A DNA stretch of 64,000 bases from Hyphomicrobium sp. (GCA_016716675.1 JADJVG010000007.1:62001-126000); one strand, 5' to 3'. Numbered from the stretch's first letter, positions 37,010 through 47,698 are shown. The notes: generated from the sequence alone by a model not told the origin. Made by a program: numbers and translations.

Positions 37010-37600
37010 ATGGATAGTTTTGAAATCACCAAGATCGCCGGAGCGGTGCTTTCCGCACTGTTGCTGATCTTCGGCACGAAGACACTGATTGAAACCACTT
37101 CCCACCACGGCCCGGAAAAGCCCGGCTATGTGCTGCCTGTCGCCGAAGCGAAGGCGGCTGAAGCCCCGGCATCGGACAAGAAGGACGCTGGCGGCGAAGC
37201 TAAGACCGCCGAAGCCGCTGCGGCACCTGCCGCTGCCGGTGGCGCCGACGCGGTCGCGCTGCTTGGCAAGGCCAGCGCTGACAACGGCAAATCGATCTTC
37301 GCCAAGTGCAAGTCCTGCCATACGGCGGAAAAGGGCAAGCCGAACGGCGTCGGCCCCAATCTCCACGGCATCGTTGATCGCCCCAAGGGCTCGGCAGAAG
37401 GCTTCAAGTACTCGGAAGGCATGCTGGCCAAAGGTGGTAAGTGGACGTTCGAAGAACTTTCGGCGTTTCTGACCAACCCGAAGGCCTTTGTTGCAGGCAC
37501 AAAGATGGTCTTTGCCGGCCTGCCGGCAGCAGCCGACCGGGCCGATTTGATCGCCTATCTGGCATCCCAGGCCGATACCCCGGTCCCGCTGCCTAAATGA
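37010..37600 (+). CDS. Membrane-anchored class I cytochrome c
   Basis: A 196-residue cytochrome with an uncleaved N-terminal helix (about residues 9-24), an Ala/Glu/Lys-rich linker (45-80) and a C-terminal heme domain with CKSCH at 100-104, GPNLHGIVDRPKG and the likely axial Met166 in GTKMVFAGLP. This matches CycM-type cytochromes of Rhizobiales that carry electrons between the bc1 complex and an aa3 oxidase. The start has GAGGAA 6 bases upstream; the frame is open further back without support. A strong terminator follows. Confidence 0.88.
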   Translation: MDSFEITKIAGAVLSALLLIFGTKTLIETTSHHGPEKPGYVLPVAEAKAAEAPASDKKDAGGEAKTAEAAAAPAAAGGADAVALLGKASADNGKSIFAKCKSCHTAEKGKPNGVGPNLHGIVDRPKGSAEGFKYSEGMLAKGGKWTFEELSAFLTNPKAFVAGTKMVFAGLPAAADRADLIAYLASQADTPVPLPK

Positions 37601-37635
37601 CAGCAAGTTAACTCGCTCGCGATGCCGAATTTTGC

Positions 37636-37665
37636 GACCCTGCCGACCGTTCGGCAGGGTCGTTT
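37636..37665 (+). terminator. Intrinsic terminator after the anchored cytochrome c
   Basis: GACCCTGCCGA (37636-37646) and TCGGCAGGGTC (37651-37661) make an 11-bp perfect stem with a CCGT loop, followed by GTTTT. Confidence 0.85.
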
Positions 37666-37788
37666 TCGTAGGTGGTGTGGGAAAGTTATCCCCCCTGGCT
37701 TGACGAATGTTAGGCTTTGTCCGCAAAGGCGCTCCGGCCAGCCACGCTGGGGCGCAAGTGGCTGAAGGCGACTGATGGCTGGAGCGAC

Positions 37789-39699
37789 ATGAGAAGGATT
37801 GGACCAACGATGCGATCGATTGCACTTGCCAACGGCCTTGCCGCTCTCGCAGCGCTCCTCCTCGCCACATTCACCACGAGCGCATCTGCGGCCGACGCCG
37901 TTTGCCATCACGCCGTATCGCTGGTCGGCACACCGAAGATGGCGGCCGATTTTAAACATTTCGACTGGGTTAATCCCGATGCGCCGAAGGGCGGCACCGT
38001 GCGCCAGTTCGCCGAGGGCACTTTTGACACCCTCAACCCGTTTTCCGACAAGGGTGTGAAGGCTGCCGGCATCGACATGACCTTTGACAGCCTGATGGCG
38101 CCGAACCCCGACGAGCCGTCTACCAATTATGGTTTGATCGCGGAGTGCGTCAGCTATCCGGAGGATTATTCGTCCGCCACCTTCAAACTGCGGCCCGAAG
38201 CAAAGTTCCACGACGGCTCGCCGATCACGCCCGACGATGTCGTGTTTTCGCTGAACGAGTTGAAGCGGGTCAACGCCATGTATGCGTTCTACTACAAGAA
38301 CGTCGTCAAGGCCGAGAAGACCGGCGACCATGAGGTGACGTTTACTTTCGATTCAAAGAACAATCGCGAACTGCCGATGATCATGGGCGAGCTTTCGGTC
38401 GTCTCGAAGGCCTATTGGGAAGGCACCGAAGCCAACGGCGAGAAGCGCGATCTCGCCAAGACCACCGTCGAGCCGCCGCTCGGCAATGGCCCTTACAAGG
38501 TCAAATCCTTCGAAACCGGCCGCAAAATCACGTTCGAGCGTGTCGCGGATTATTGGGGCAAGGATCTGCCGGTGATGCGCGGGCAGTTCAACATCGACAC
38601 GATTTAGCTGACCTACTATCGCGACCGCACGCCGGCATTCGAGGATTTCAAATCCGGCCGGCTCGATTTCTGGGCCGAAAATCAGGCCGGTGCCTGGGCG
38701 ACGAAGTACGATTTCGCCGCCCTCAAGAAGGGCCTCGTGAAAAAGGAAGCCTTGCCGGTCAAGCGCGTCGCGCCGATGCAGGCATTCGTGTTTAACCAGC
38801 GCCGCAAGCAGTTCCAGGACCCGCGTGTGCGCCAAGCGTTCGGCTTGCTGTTCAACTTCGAAGAAGCCAACAAGAAGCTGTTCTATGATCTCTATGTGCG
38901 CGTCGGCAGCTATTTTGAAAATTCGGAACTCGCGGCAAAGGGCTTGCCGGAGGGCAAAGAACTTGAAATCCTCAATGAGGTAAAAGCCGACGTGCCGCCG
39001 GAGGTGTTCACGACCGAATGGAAAAATCCGGTCAACGCCGCGCAGGGCGATTACCGCAAACACCAGCTCGAGGCGATGAAGCTGTTCAACGCCGCCGGGT
39101 GGAGCCTCGGATCGGATCGCATTCTCAAAAACGCGGCAGGCGAGCCGCTTATTGCAGAATTCCTGATCGACGGAGACACCTTCGAGCGGATTATTCTGCC
39201 GTATGTGAAGGATCTCGAAACGCTCGGCATCAAAGCAAGCGTGCGCGTGGTCGATTCTTCGCAATATAAACTGCGCGAGGACAACCGCGACTTCGACATC
39301 ATCATCGATACGTTTGCGCAGTCGGAATCGCCCGGCAATGAGCAGCGCCTGTTCTGGGGCTCGGACGCCGCCGACAAGCCAGCCAGCCGCAATACGGCGG
39401 GCATCAAGAACCGGGCAATCGATAAGCTAATTGACCGCGTGGTGTTTGCAAAAGATCGCGCCGAACTGGTTGCCGCCACCAAAGCACTCGACCGCGTGCT
39501 GCTGTGGAATTTCTACGTCGTGCCGCATTGGCACTATCCCTTCGAACGACTGGCGTATTGGGATATTTTCGGCCGGCCGGAAAAACTGCCGTCGCAAAGA
39601 TCGGCTGTGATGCAGGTCTGGTGGATCGATGCGGCTAGGGCCAAAACGGTCGCAGCGGCGCGCGGCGAGCGACGGTCAACCCAGGGCGCCCATCCATGA
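37789..39699 (+). pseudogene. YejA-family peptide-binding protein 1, in-frame amber codon at 38605
   Basis: A signal peptide (RSIALANGLAALAALLLATF) leads a family 5 solute-binding protein (FKHFDWVNPDAPKGGTVRQF, FKLRPEAKFHDGSPITPDDVVFS). At 38605-38607 a TAG interrupts the frame between FNIDTI and LTYYRDRTPAFEDFKSG, where the neighbouring paralogue has FNFDEIRFDYYRDRN; the same frame then continues to the stop at 39699. Without the stop the protein would be about 636 residues. A C-to-T change (CAG to TAG) or a base-call error explains it. GGAG precedes ATG 37789; ATG 37810 is also possible. It overlaps the next gene by ATGA. Confidence 0.85.
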
Positions 39700-41596
39700 G
39701 CCGTTCCACACGAATGCGAACGACAAGCCTGATTGTCCTCCTCGCCTCGACACTGTTCGCCGCAGCGGCTGCCGCCGAGCCGCGTCACGGCTTATCGGTC
39801 TTCGGCGAACTGAAGTATGCGCCCGACTTCAAGCATTTCGACTACGTCAATCCGGATGCGCCAAAGGGCGGCCGCATCGTGACCATGGGAACGGGCGGCG
39901 CCAACACGTTCGACACATTCAATCCCTACATTCTGAAAGGCGACGCCGCGCAAGGTCTGGAGTTCCTGTTCGACAGCCTGCTGGTGCGCGCTGACGATGA
40001 ACCCGACGCGGTTTACGGGCTGGTTGCCGAAACCGCCGATGTTGCGGCCGACGGCCTATCGGTGACATTCAAGCTGCGCCCGCAAGCAAAGTTCGCTGAT
40101 GCGACGCCGGTGACGGCTGACGATGTCGTGTTCTCGTTCACGACGCTGAAGGAGAAGGGCCGGCCTGAATACACGCTGACACTGCGCGACGTCATTACAG
40201 CCGAAGCCCTTGACGCCGCGACGGTGCGCTACACGTTCAAAGGCAAGTTGACCCGCGACCTGCCGCAGATCGTGGCCACACTGCCGATCCTTTCGAAGGC
40301 GTACTACACAAACGAGAAATTCGAAGAAACGACGCTGAAGCCTCCGCTCGGGTCAGGGCCTTACGCCATCAAGGACTTCAAGGCCGGAACCTACGTCACC
40401 TATGCGCGGCGCGCCGACTATTGGGCGAAGGATCTGCCCGTCAATCGCGGGCGCTTCAACTTCGATGAAATTCGCTTTGATTACTACCGCGATCGCAACG
40501 TCGAGCTTGAGGCGATCAAATCGGCGCAGCTCGATTTCCGCGAGGAGTTCACCAGCGTCAACTGGGCCACGGGATACGATATTCCGGCGGTCAAGGAAGG
40601 CCGGCTGATCAAGGACACGTTGCCCGACGCCCGCCCATCCGGCGCTCAAGGGTATTTCATCAACACGCGCCGCGATAAGTTCAAGGATGTGGGCGTGCGC
40701 CAGGCGCTCGATCTTTCTTTCGACTTCGAGTGGTCGAACAAGAAGTTGTTCTATGGCTTGTATAAGCGCACGGGCAGCTTCTTCGAAAATTCCGACATGA
40801 TGGCGCGCGATAAACCTTCGCCCGAGGAACTCGCGCTTCTGGCGCCCTTCAAGGATGCGCTATCGCCCGCCGTGTTCGACACGCCGTACCTGCCGCCCGT
40901 CTCCGACGGCAGCGGCAACAATCGCGACAATCTCAAGAAGGCTCGCGATCTGCTCGTCGCGGCCGGATGGACAGCGGGCGCCGACCGCTTTCTGCGCAAC
41001 GCCAAGGGCGAGACGCTCGACATCGAATTTCTGATGTTCGAGCCGATGTTCGAGCGCATCACCGGCCCGTATGCTGAAAACCTGAAAAAGATCGGCGTCA
41101 ACGCCTCGATCCGCATGGTCGATCCGGCGCAATATGAGCGCCGCATGAAATCCTTCGATTTCGACGTCTCAACCCAGCGCTACGCCCTGCGACTGACGCC
41201 CGGCATCGAACTGAGAAGCTATTGGGGTTCGGACGCCGCCAAACTCGATGGCTCGTTCAATCTGGCCGGCATCGCCGACCCGACGATCGACGCGCTCGTC
41301 GATAAGGTGATGGCGCCAAATCGCGTGCCGAACTGGTCACCGCCACCCGCGCCATCGACCGGGTGCTGCGCGCCGGCCACTATTGGGTGCCGCATTGGTA
41401 TAAAGCGTCCCACAACATCGCCTATTGGAATAAGTTTTCTCGGCCCGCCATAAAGCCGCTGTATGATCCGGGCGTGCTCGACACGTGGTGGTACGATGCG
41501 GCAAAAGCTGAGGCGTTGGCTGCCGGGAAGCCACAGACGTCGTCAGCACCCGGCGAGAAGGTCCCTACTTACCCGCAAGGAGCGGCGCAGCCCTGA
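39696..41596 (+). pseudogene. YejA-family peptide-binding protein 2, one-base frameshift near 41319
   Basis: A second paralogue: signal peptide (TTSLIVLLASTLFAAAAAAE), FKHFDYVNPDAPKGGRIVTM, FKLRPQAKFADATPVTADDV and FNFDEIRFDYYRDRNVELEA. Near 41318-41320 the run AAA should be AAAA; this restores APKSRAELVTATRAIDRVLR, matching KDRAELVAATKALDRVLL in paralogue 1, and leads into the second frame (HYWVPHWYKASHNIAYWNK) with the stop at 41594-41596. The repaired length is 633 residues. It delivers oligopeptides to the permeases encoded next, with which it overlaps by one base (TGATG). Confidence 0.86.
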
Positions 41597-42717
41597 TGGC
41601 AACCTATCTCCTCAAACGAATACTGCTGATCATTCCGACGCTGTTCGGCATCATGCTATTTTCGTTCGTGGTCGTGCAGTTCGCGCCCGGCGGACCGGTG
41701 GAGCGCATGATCGCCCAGCTCATGGGGCATGATAGTTCCATCATCAATCGCATGGGTGGCGGCGGTGGCGATGGTCTAGCCGGTGGTGGCGCCAGCGCGC
41801 AACTCGGCCAAGGCGCGGCGGATGCCGTGTCGTCAAAGTATCGTGGCGCGCAGGGGCTTGACCCCGAGTTCATCAAAAGCCTGGAGAAGCAGTACGGCTT
41901 CGACAAGCCGGCGCACGAACGCTTCTTCTTGATGATGAAGAACTACCTGACCTTCGATTTCGGCAAGAGCTATTTCCGCGACGTTTCGGTGCTCGATCTG
42001 ATCAAGGAGAAGTTGCCCGTCTCCATATCGCTCGGCCTATGGATGACGCTGCTCACCTATCTGATCTCGATCCCGCTCGGCATACGCAAAGCCGTGCAGG
42101 ACGGCACACCCTTCGATAACTGGACCAGCGCCGTACTCGTCGTTGGCTACGCCATCCCCGGCTTCCTGTTCGCCGTGCTGCTGCTGATCCTGTTCGCGGG
42201 ATCGTCGTTCTTCCAGTGGTTCCCGTCGCGCGGGCTGTTCTCGGATAATTTCGACCAGCTCTCGTGGTTTGGCAAAATCGTCGATTACTTCTGGCATCTG
42301 ACGCTGCCGATGATCGCCATGGCGATCGGCTCGTTCACCGCCATGACGTTCCTGACCAAGAATTCGTTCCTCGATGAAATCCGCAAGCAGTATGTGGTGG
42401 CGGCACGCGCCAAGGGGCTTAATGAACATCAAGTGCTCTATGGCCACGTGTTCCGCAACGCCATGCTGCTGATTATTGCGGGCTTCCCCTCCGCCTTCAT
42501 CGGCGCATTCTTCTCCGGCGCCCTGCTGATCGAGACGATCTTTTCGCTCGACGGGCTTGGGCTGCTGTCGTTTGAAAGCATCGAAAAGCGTGACTATCCG
42601 GTGGTCTTTGCCTCGCTCTACATCTTCTCGCTGGTCGGCTTGGTCGTCGGCATCATCAGCGACTACGTCTATACCCTCGTCGATCCGCGCATAGACTTCG
42701 AGACGCGGGAGGTATGA
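41596..42717 (+). CDS. yejB: Peptide ABC transporter permease YejB
   Basis: A 373-residue inner-membrane permease of the oligopeptide/microcin C uptake type. It opens with LLKRILLIIPTLFGIMLFSF, has a Gly-rich insert (about 52-75), several hydrophobic helices, and the permease coupling loop VAARAKGLNEHQVLYGHVFR facing the ATPase. It pairs with YejE to form the membrane channel. The start overlaps the stop of the binding-protein gene, and its end overlaps yejE by ATGA, so the operon is tightly coupled. Confidence 0.93.
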   Translation: MATYLLKRILLIIPTLFGIMLFSFVVVQFAPGGPVERMIAQLMGHDSSIINRMGGGGGDGLAGGGASAQLGQGAADAVSSKYRGAQGLDPEFIKSLEKQYGFDKPAHERFFLMMKNYLTFDFGKSYFRDVSVLDLIKEKLPVSISLGLWMTLLTYLISIPLGIRKAVQDGTPFDNWTSAVLVVGYAIPGFLFAVLLLILFAGSSFFQWFPSRGLFSDNFDQLSWFGKIVDYFWHLTLPMIAMAIGSFTAMTFLTKNSFLDEIRKQYVVAARAKGLNEHQVLYGHVFRNAMLLIIAGFPSAFIGAFFSGALLIETIFSLDGLGLLSFESIEKRDYPVVFASLYIFSLVGLVVGIISDYVYTLVDPRIDFETREV

Positions 42718-43934
42718 CGATGGATCAGACAGTGCCCGCAGCACCCCTCGCCCCGAAGCCGAAGAAGCGCCTTAGCGGGATTTTCCAGCGCGCCGCCGAT
42801 CACTTCGGCTGGCGGCTATCGCCCGTCAATCAGCGCCGCCTCGAACGCTTCAAAGCCCATAAACTGGGCTACCGCTCATTCCTGATATTCTCAGGGCTGT
42901 TTCTGCTCACGCTGTTTGCGGAATTCATCGCCAACGACCGGCCGCTGATCGCCAGCTACAAGGGCGAGATTCTGTTCCCGGTGCTCGTCGATTATCCGGA
43001 AGAAAAATTCGGCGGCTTTCTGGCGGTGACGGATTACAAGACGCCCGACATTCACCAGGAGATCGAGTCCAATGGCTGGATGATCTGGCCGCCGATCCGC
43101 TATTCCTACGACACGATCAACAAAGACTATCCCGGCCGCGTCGGCACGGGTGGCATCTGCCTTGGCTATCCCGCGCCGCCGCCGTGGGCGTCTTCTATGA
43201 AGCTGTGCGACGCGCCGGCTGAACAAGTCGCGCGCTATGAAGCCTTCGGCAACATGAACTGGCTCGGCCTCGATAATCAGGGCCGCGATGTGCTGGCGCG
43301 CGTGATCTACGGCTTCCGCGTCTCGGTGTTATTCGGCCTGCTGCTAACAATTGTGTCGTCGGCAATCGGCGTGCTGGCGGGCGCGGTGCAAGGCTATTTC
43401 GGCGGAAAAACCGATCTGATCTTCCAGCGCATCCTGGAGATCTGGAACTCGATTCCAGAGCTGTTCGTGCTGCTCATCATATCGTCGATGTTCATTCCAG
43501 GATTCTGGACCCTGCTCGGCATTCTGCTGATCTTCTCATGGACGTCGCTCGTCGGCGTGGTGCGCGCTGAGTTTCTACGCGGACGCAACCTTGAATACGT
43601 CCGCGCCGCACGCGCGCTCGGGCTGTCCGATTGGCAGATCATGTTCAAGCATCTGCTGCCGAACGCCATGGTCGCGACGTTGACCTTCCTGCCTTTCAAG
43701 CTATCGGGCGGCATCGCGGCGCTGACCGCGCTCGACTTCCTCGGCCTTGGCATGCCGCCCGGATCGCCATCGCTCGGCGAGCTGCTGCTTCAAGGCAAAA
43801 AGCACCTCGAAGCGCCGTGGCTCGGCATTTCAGGCTTCGTTGCCGTGTCGATTATTCTGAGCCTCGCCATCTTCATGGGCGAAGCGGTGCGCGACGCGCT
43901 CGACCCCCGCAAAACCTTCAAGCAGGGGAAGTAG
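42714..43934 (+). CDS. yejE: Peptide ABC transporter permease YejE
   Basis: A 406-residue permease. It has an extended N-terminal cytoplasmic part (APKPKKRLSGIFQRAADHFG), a first helix (FLIFSGLFLLTLFAEFIAND), a periplasmic domain with paired Cys (GGICLGYP, SMKLCDAP) and the BPD-type permease core with the EAA-like loop VRAARALGLSDWQIMFKHLL. Partner of YejB; yejF follows after 3 bases. Confidence 0.93.
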   Translation: MTMDQTVPAAPLAPKPKKRLSGIFQRAADHFGWRLSPVNQRRLERFKAHKLGYRSFLIFSGLFLLTLFAEFIANDRPLIASYKGEILFPVLVDYPEEKFGGFLAVTDYKTPDIHQEIESNGWMIWPPIRYSYDTINKDYPGRVGTGGICLGYPAPPPWASSMKLCDAPAEQVARYEAFGNMNWLGLDNQGRDVLARVIYGFRVSVLFGLLLTIVSSAIGVLAGAVQGYFGGKTDLIFQRILEIWNSIPELFVLLIISSMFIPGFWTLLGILLIFSWTSLVGVVRAEFLRGRNLEYVRAARALGLSDWQIMFKHLLPNAMVATLTFLPFKLSGGIAALTALDFLGLGMPPGSPSLGELLLQGKKHLEAPWLGISGFVAVSIILSLAIFMGEAVRDALDPRKTFKQGK

Positions 43935-43937
43935 GCC

Positions 43938-45567
43938 ATGAGCGAAGCACCCCTGGTTGACGTCAAGAGCCTGTCGGTTGAATTCGGAGAAGGTGAAAGT
44001 GCGGCGCGCGTCGTCAAGGGCGTGTCGTTCAACATCACCAAGGGCGAAACGGTGGCGCTCGTCGGCGAATCCGGCTCCGGCAAGACCGTCTCGGCCTTGT
44101 CGATCCTGAAGCTGCTGCCAAGCTCCGCCTCGCACCCGACGGGAGAAATCTGGTTCGACGGCAAGGATATTCTGAAAGCCGACGATCGGTTCATGCGCAC
44201 GATCCGCGGCGACAAGATCTCGATCATCTTTCAAGAGCCGATGACGACGCTCAACCCGCTGCACACCATCGAGAAGCAGGTGGGCGAGATCATCAAGCTG
44301 CACCGCAATCTGGGCGACGCGGAAACGCGGACGCGCGTCATCGACCTGTTGACCAAGGTCGGCATTCGCGACGCCGAAAAGCGTCTCGACAGCTATCCCC
44401 ATCAACTCTCGGGCGGCCAGCGTCAACGCGTGATCATCGCCACCGCGCTTGCCAACGAGCCCGACCTGCTGATCGCGGACGAGCCGACGACGGCGCTCGA
44501 CGTCACCATCCAGGCGCAAATCCTCGAACTGCTCAAGCTCGCTGCAGAAGGAGATGGGCATGGCGATGCTGCTCATCACCCACGATCTCGGCATCGTACG
44601 GCGCATGGCCGACCGCGTCTACGTGATGAAGGACGGCGAGATCGTTGAATCGGGCAGCGCGCAGGCTGTCTTCGATGCGCCGAAGCACCCCTACACCAAA
44701 CATCTGATCGAGGCCGAACCGAAAGGTTCCCCGCCGGTGACCGATCTTTCCGGGCCCGTGGTCGTCGAGACCGAGAACCTCAAAGTCTGGTTCCCAATCA
44801 AACGAGGCCTGCTGAAGCGGACCGTCGATTACGTCAAAGCGGTCGACGGCTTGACCATGAAACTGCGCGCTGGCGAGACGCTCGGCGTGGTGGGCGAATC
44901 CGGGTCCGGGAAAACCACGCTCGGCCTCGCGTTGCTACGCTTAATCTCGTCAGAAGGCCCGATCGCCTACGTGGGCAACCGCATTGACGGCTATACCAAC
45001 AAGCAGATGCGGCCGCTGCGCAAAGACATGCAGGTGGTTTTCCAAGACCCGTATGGCTCGCTATCGCCGCGATTGACGGTTGGGCAGATCATCGAGGAAG
45101 GCATGCTGATCCAGCAGCCGGATCTCGATGAAGATGCGCGCCGCGCCCGGGTCGGAGCGGAACTCAAGGAAGCCGGCCTCGATCCCAACGCCCAAGACCG
45201 CTATCCGCACGAATTTTCAGGCGGACAACGCCAGCGTATCGCGATCGCGCGCGCCATGGTGCTGGAGCCCAAGTTCGTGATGCTGGACGAGCCGACCAGT
45301 GCGCTTGATATGAGCGTGCAGGCGCAGATCGTCGATCTGCTGCGCAATTTGCAGAACAAGCGGCAACTCGCCTACCTGTTCATCAGCCACGACCTCAAAG
45401 TCGTCAGGGCGCTGTGTAACTATGTGATCGTGATGCGCAATGGTAAGGTCGTGGAAGAAGGCCCGGCGCGCGAAATCTTCGACAATCCCAAGCAGGACTA
45501 CACCAAGGCGCTGTTGGCAGCGGCGTTTGACATGAAAGTTGCCCATCGCGGCGTGCTGGCGAGCTGA
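43938..45567 (+). pseudogene. yejF: Peptide ABC transporter ATP-binding protein YejF (two ATPase domains), one-base frameshift near 44537
   Basis: The first ATPase ([51 protein letters not shown]) runs to LLKLAAEG; the second frame resumes with [20 protein letters not shown] and holds the second ATPase (LGVVGESGSGKTTLGLALLR, SGGQRQRIAIARAMVLEPKF). Dropping one base near 44535-44540 gives a continuous 542-residue YejF with two nucleotide-binding domains in one chain. It powers the YejBE channel. Unlike the other breaks this one is not in an evident homopolymer. Spacing to yejE is 3 bases. Confidence 0.87.
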
Positions 45568-45593
45568 ACATCGACTGATAAGGAACCTGACGG

Positions 45594-46226
45594 ATGAGCG
45601 CGCACTCCTTGACGCACTATCATGCGCCGAACACCCGATCGAGCGCGATCCAATGGCTCTTCGAGGAACTCGGCAGTCCGCCACATGATTGCAAGGTTTT
45701 GAACCTTGCCAAGGGCGATCACAAAACGCCTTGGTATATGGCCATCAATCCGATGGGCAAGGTTCCGGCCGTAGTCCATGGCGACACGGTGATTACGGAA
45801 GCCGCCGCGATTGCATTGTATCTGGCGGACCTGTTTCCAGAGGCCGGGCTGGCGCCGAAAATCGGCGACCCCAGGCGCGGCACGTATCTGCGCTGGATTG
45901 TTTTCAACCAAGCCGCCGTCGAGCCGGCCGTCACCGATCTGGCGCTGAAGCGCGAACCGGGTTCGCCGGCGATGATGTCTTACGGTACCTATGACGCCAC
46001 GATCGACGCGCTCGCCGGGGCACTGGCCACGGGGCCGTATATTCTCGGCGAGACGTTTTCGGCGGCCGACGTCATCGTCGGCTCCGGGGTGCGCTGGATG
46101 CTGATGTTTAAATTGCTGCCTGAACGTCACGAGTTCACCAGCTATGCCGAACGGCTAGCTGAGCGTCCGGCCCTGCAGCGGGCGCTCGACAAAGATAAAG
46201 CTCTCGCCGCCACACTCGCCGGTTGA
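45594..46226 (+). CDS. Glutathione S-transferase family protein
   Basis: A 210-residue protein with the thioredoxin-like N-terminal domain (LTHYHAPNTRSSAIQWLFEE, the cis-Pro region NPMGKVPAVVHGDTVITEAAAI) and the all-helical C-terminal domain ending YAERLAERPALQRAL. It resembles the bacterial beta/YfcG-like groups, whose members conjugate or reduce electrophiles with glutathione; the substrate is unknown. It starts 27 bases after yejF on the same strand. A ribosome site is seen only weakly (AAGGAACC about 8 bases upstream). Confidence 0.88.
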   Translation: MSAHSLTHYHAPNTRSSAIQWLFEELGSPPHDCKVLNLAKGDHKTPWYMAINPMGKVPAVVHGDTVITEAAAIALYLADLFPEAGLAPKIGDPRRGTYLRWIVFNQAAVEPAVTDLALKREPGSPAMMSYGTYDATIDALAGALATGPYILGETFSAADVIVGSGVRWMLMFKLLPERHEFTSYAERLAERPALQRALDKDKALAATLAG

Positions 46227-46323
46227 CGCCACAGTACGGGAAAATCGCCGTCGCGAATGGCGCGCGACCGTGGTAAGCGGACGCAGTACGACGCGGCATG
46301 AGAGATTCTATCGAGACGGCCCC

Positions 46324-46788
46324 ATGTTTTCCGACGACGTCTATCGCAAAGAGCTGGGCGACACCATAACAGTGCTCGAAGACTGGGCGCTGGCGCATGG
46401 CGATTGCAGCGCCATCACCACCGCGATGACGCCGGCCTATTGGAAGCTCAGTGCCATACCCAACACGCCCGGTGCCTGCCCGTTTGAATTGTTGCTGCGG
46501 TCAGATCAGAAATTCGATCTCCAGATCGCGGACGAAGTCTACGAAGACAAGCCGGTCGATGTGTTCGCGTTCTTTCCGATGCTGGTTCGCGCGATAGGCG
46601 CGGGCAACGTCGATCGCATCTCCATTCGCAGCGCACTCACGGATACGCTAGAGGCAATCGAGACGCGCATTACGCTTGAAGACGGCTGGGCCTGGATCGG
46701 CGAGCGCAGGGTTGCGCCGCGCCTTGCCCGCAAGCTCGACTGTGCGACCGAACAAAGCTGCCACCGATTCCTGCCCTACCGGCGCTGA
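46324..46788 (+). CDS. Conserved-looking protein of unknown function
   Basis: A 154-residue soluble protein with no signal peptide or membrane helix. Notable stretches are DWALAHGDCSAITTAMTPAY, PFELLLRSDQKFDLQIADEV and RITLEDGWAWIGERR. It has several Cys residues near the C-terminus (LDCATEQSCHRF). I recognise no domain. The frame opens at 46270, but the ATG at 46324 begins the regular part. It ends 13 bases from the convergent NlpC/P60 gene. Codon use looks like its neighbours, so it is probably a real gene. Confidence 0.6.
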   Translation: MFSDDVYRKELGDTITVLEDWALAHGDCSAITTAMTPAYWKLSAIPNTPGACPFELLLRSDQKFDLQIADEVYEDKPVDVFAFFPMLVRAIGAGNVDRISIRSALTDTLEAIETRITLEDGWAWIGERRVAPRLARKLDCATEQSCHRFLPYRR

Positions 46789-46801
46789 AACGAGAGCACC
46801 G

Positions 46802-47698
46802 CTAGGCCGTCAGCCCCGGTAACCTGCGGATGGCGATAATCGGCCCACCGCTGGCTTTCGCGATGCGGGCGGCAGCGACCGACAGAGGTTCAGCCACCAC
46901 CATCATATGATGGGCATTGGCGTGCACCAGCATCACGCCGTCTGACATGATGCCGACATGCCCTTGCCAGAAAACCAGATCGCCGCGCCGCAGGTTCTCG
47001 AAGTCTGCAACAATTTGAACTGGTATGCCCAGTTCTTCGCGTTGCATATCGCTATCGCGCGGCGCACCGATGTTAGCGGCCTGCATCGACGCCTGAACCA
47101 GCCCCGAGCAATCGATGCCAATGCGCGTACATCCACCCCACAGATACGGCGTTTCAATCAAACGCTCGGCAATCTCGACGAAATCCCGTGCCGGGCGATC
47201 CAATGGCGCAAGATGGCGGGCAATCGCAAACAACCCACCACTGATTTTGGCAAACCTATCATCGCCGCCTGTAACGGTCAGCAGCGCGTTCAGCGGCAGG
47301 TGCATCACTGGCGGCGTTTTGATATCAGGCGCTGAATAGACAAAGGTGCCGACACTCTGAACGCGATGCGTCGGCGCTATGAGAGGACCGATGCGGATGG
47401 CAGCCGCCGGCAGATACCCGACATAGCCGTCACGCGCCAGTTGCACCCAGGCCCAGCCATCGGCTTCGTCAAAAACGGTTACAGCTTCGCCGTAGAGGGC
47501 TTCCGTCTCAAGGCCGCGCGCCGCATCAGGCTGTTTGCGCAACGGCACAGATGGACGCAGAACCTGACCAAGCCGGCCTTTAACGAAGCGTCCAGCCGTC
47601 ACGGTGCCTTCAAGGTGCGCGGCGGCAAGATCGGGCCGGAATGCATTGCGGCGCACATCAAGCGAGGGCTTCAAACTTTCATCGGCCGGCATTTTCAC
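46802..47698 (-). CDS. NlpC/P60-family peptidoglycan endopeptidase with SH3b domains
   Basis: A 298-residue protein. Bacterial SH3-like segments span about 45-155 (VLRPSVPLRKQPDAARGLET, GYVGYLPAAAI), then the NlpC/P60 domain with catalytic Cys197 in GIDCSGLVQ, His247 in WQGHVGIM and a third polar residue in LVHANAHH. No signal peptide, so it likely acts in the cytoplasm on imported cell-wall peptides, cutting D-Glu-diaminopimelate bonds. It overlaps the aminopeptidase gene by 4 bases (ATGA), so the two are translationally coupled and probably work in sequence. Confidence 0.88.
   Translation of the reverse strand: MKMPADESLKPSLDVRRNAFRPDLAAAHLEGTVTAGRFVKGRLGQVLRPSVPLRKQPDAARGLETEALYGEAVTVFDEADGWAWVQLARDGYVGYLPAAAIRIGPLIAPTHRVQSVGTFVYSAPDIKTPPVMHLPLNALLTVTGGDDRFAKISGGLFAIARHLAPLDRPARDFVEIAERLIETPYLWGGCTRIGIDCSGLVQASMQAANIGAPRDSDMQREELGIPVQIVADFENLRRGDLVFWQGHVGIMSDGVMLVHANAHHMMVVAEPLSVAAARIAKASGGPIIAIRRLPGLTA

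Noticed and set aside
44530..44545. Programmed frameshift in yejF
   Set aside because: No slippery heptamer or following stem is seen; a simple one-base error explains the break better.
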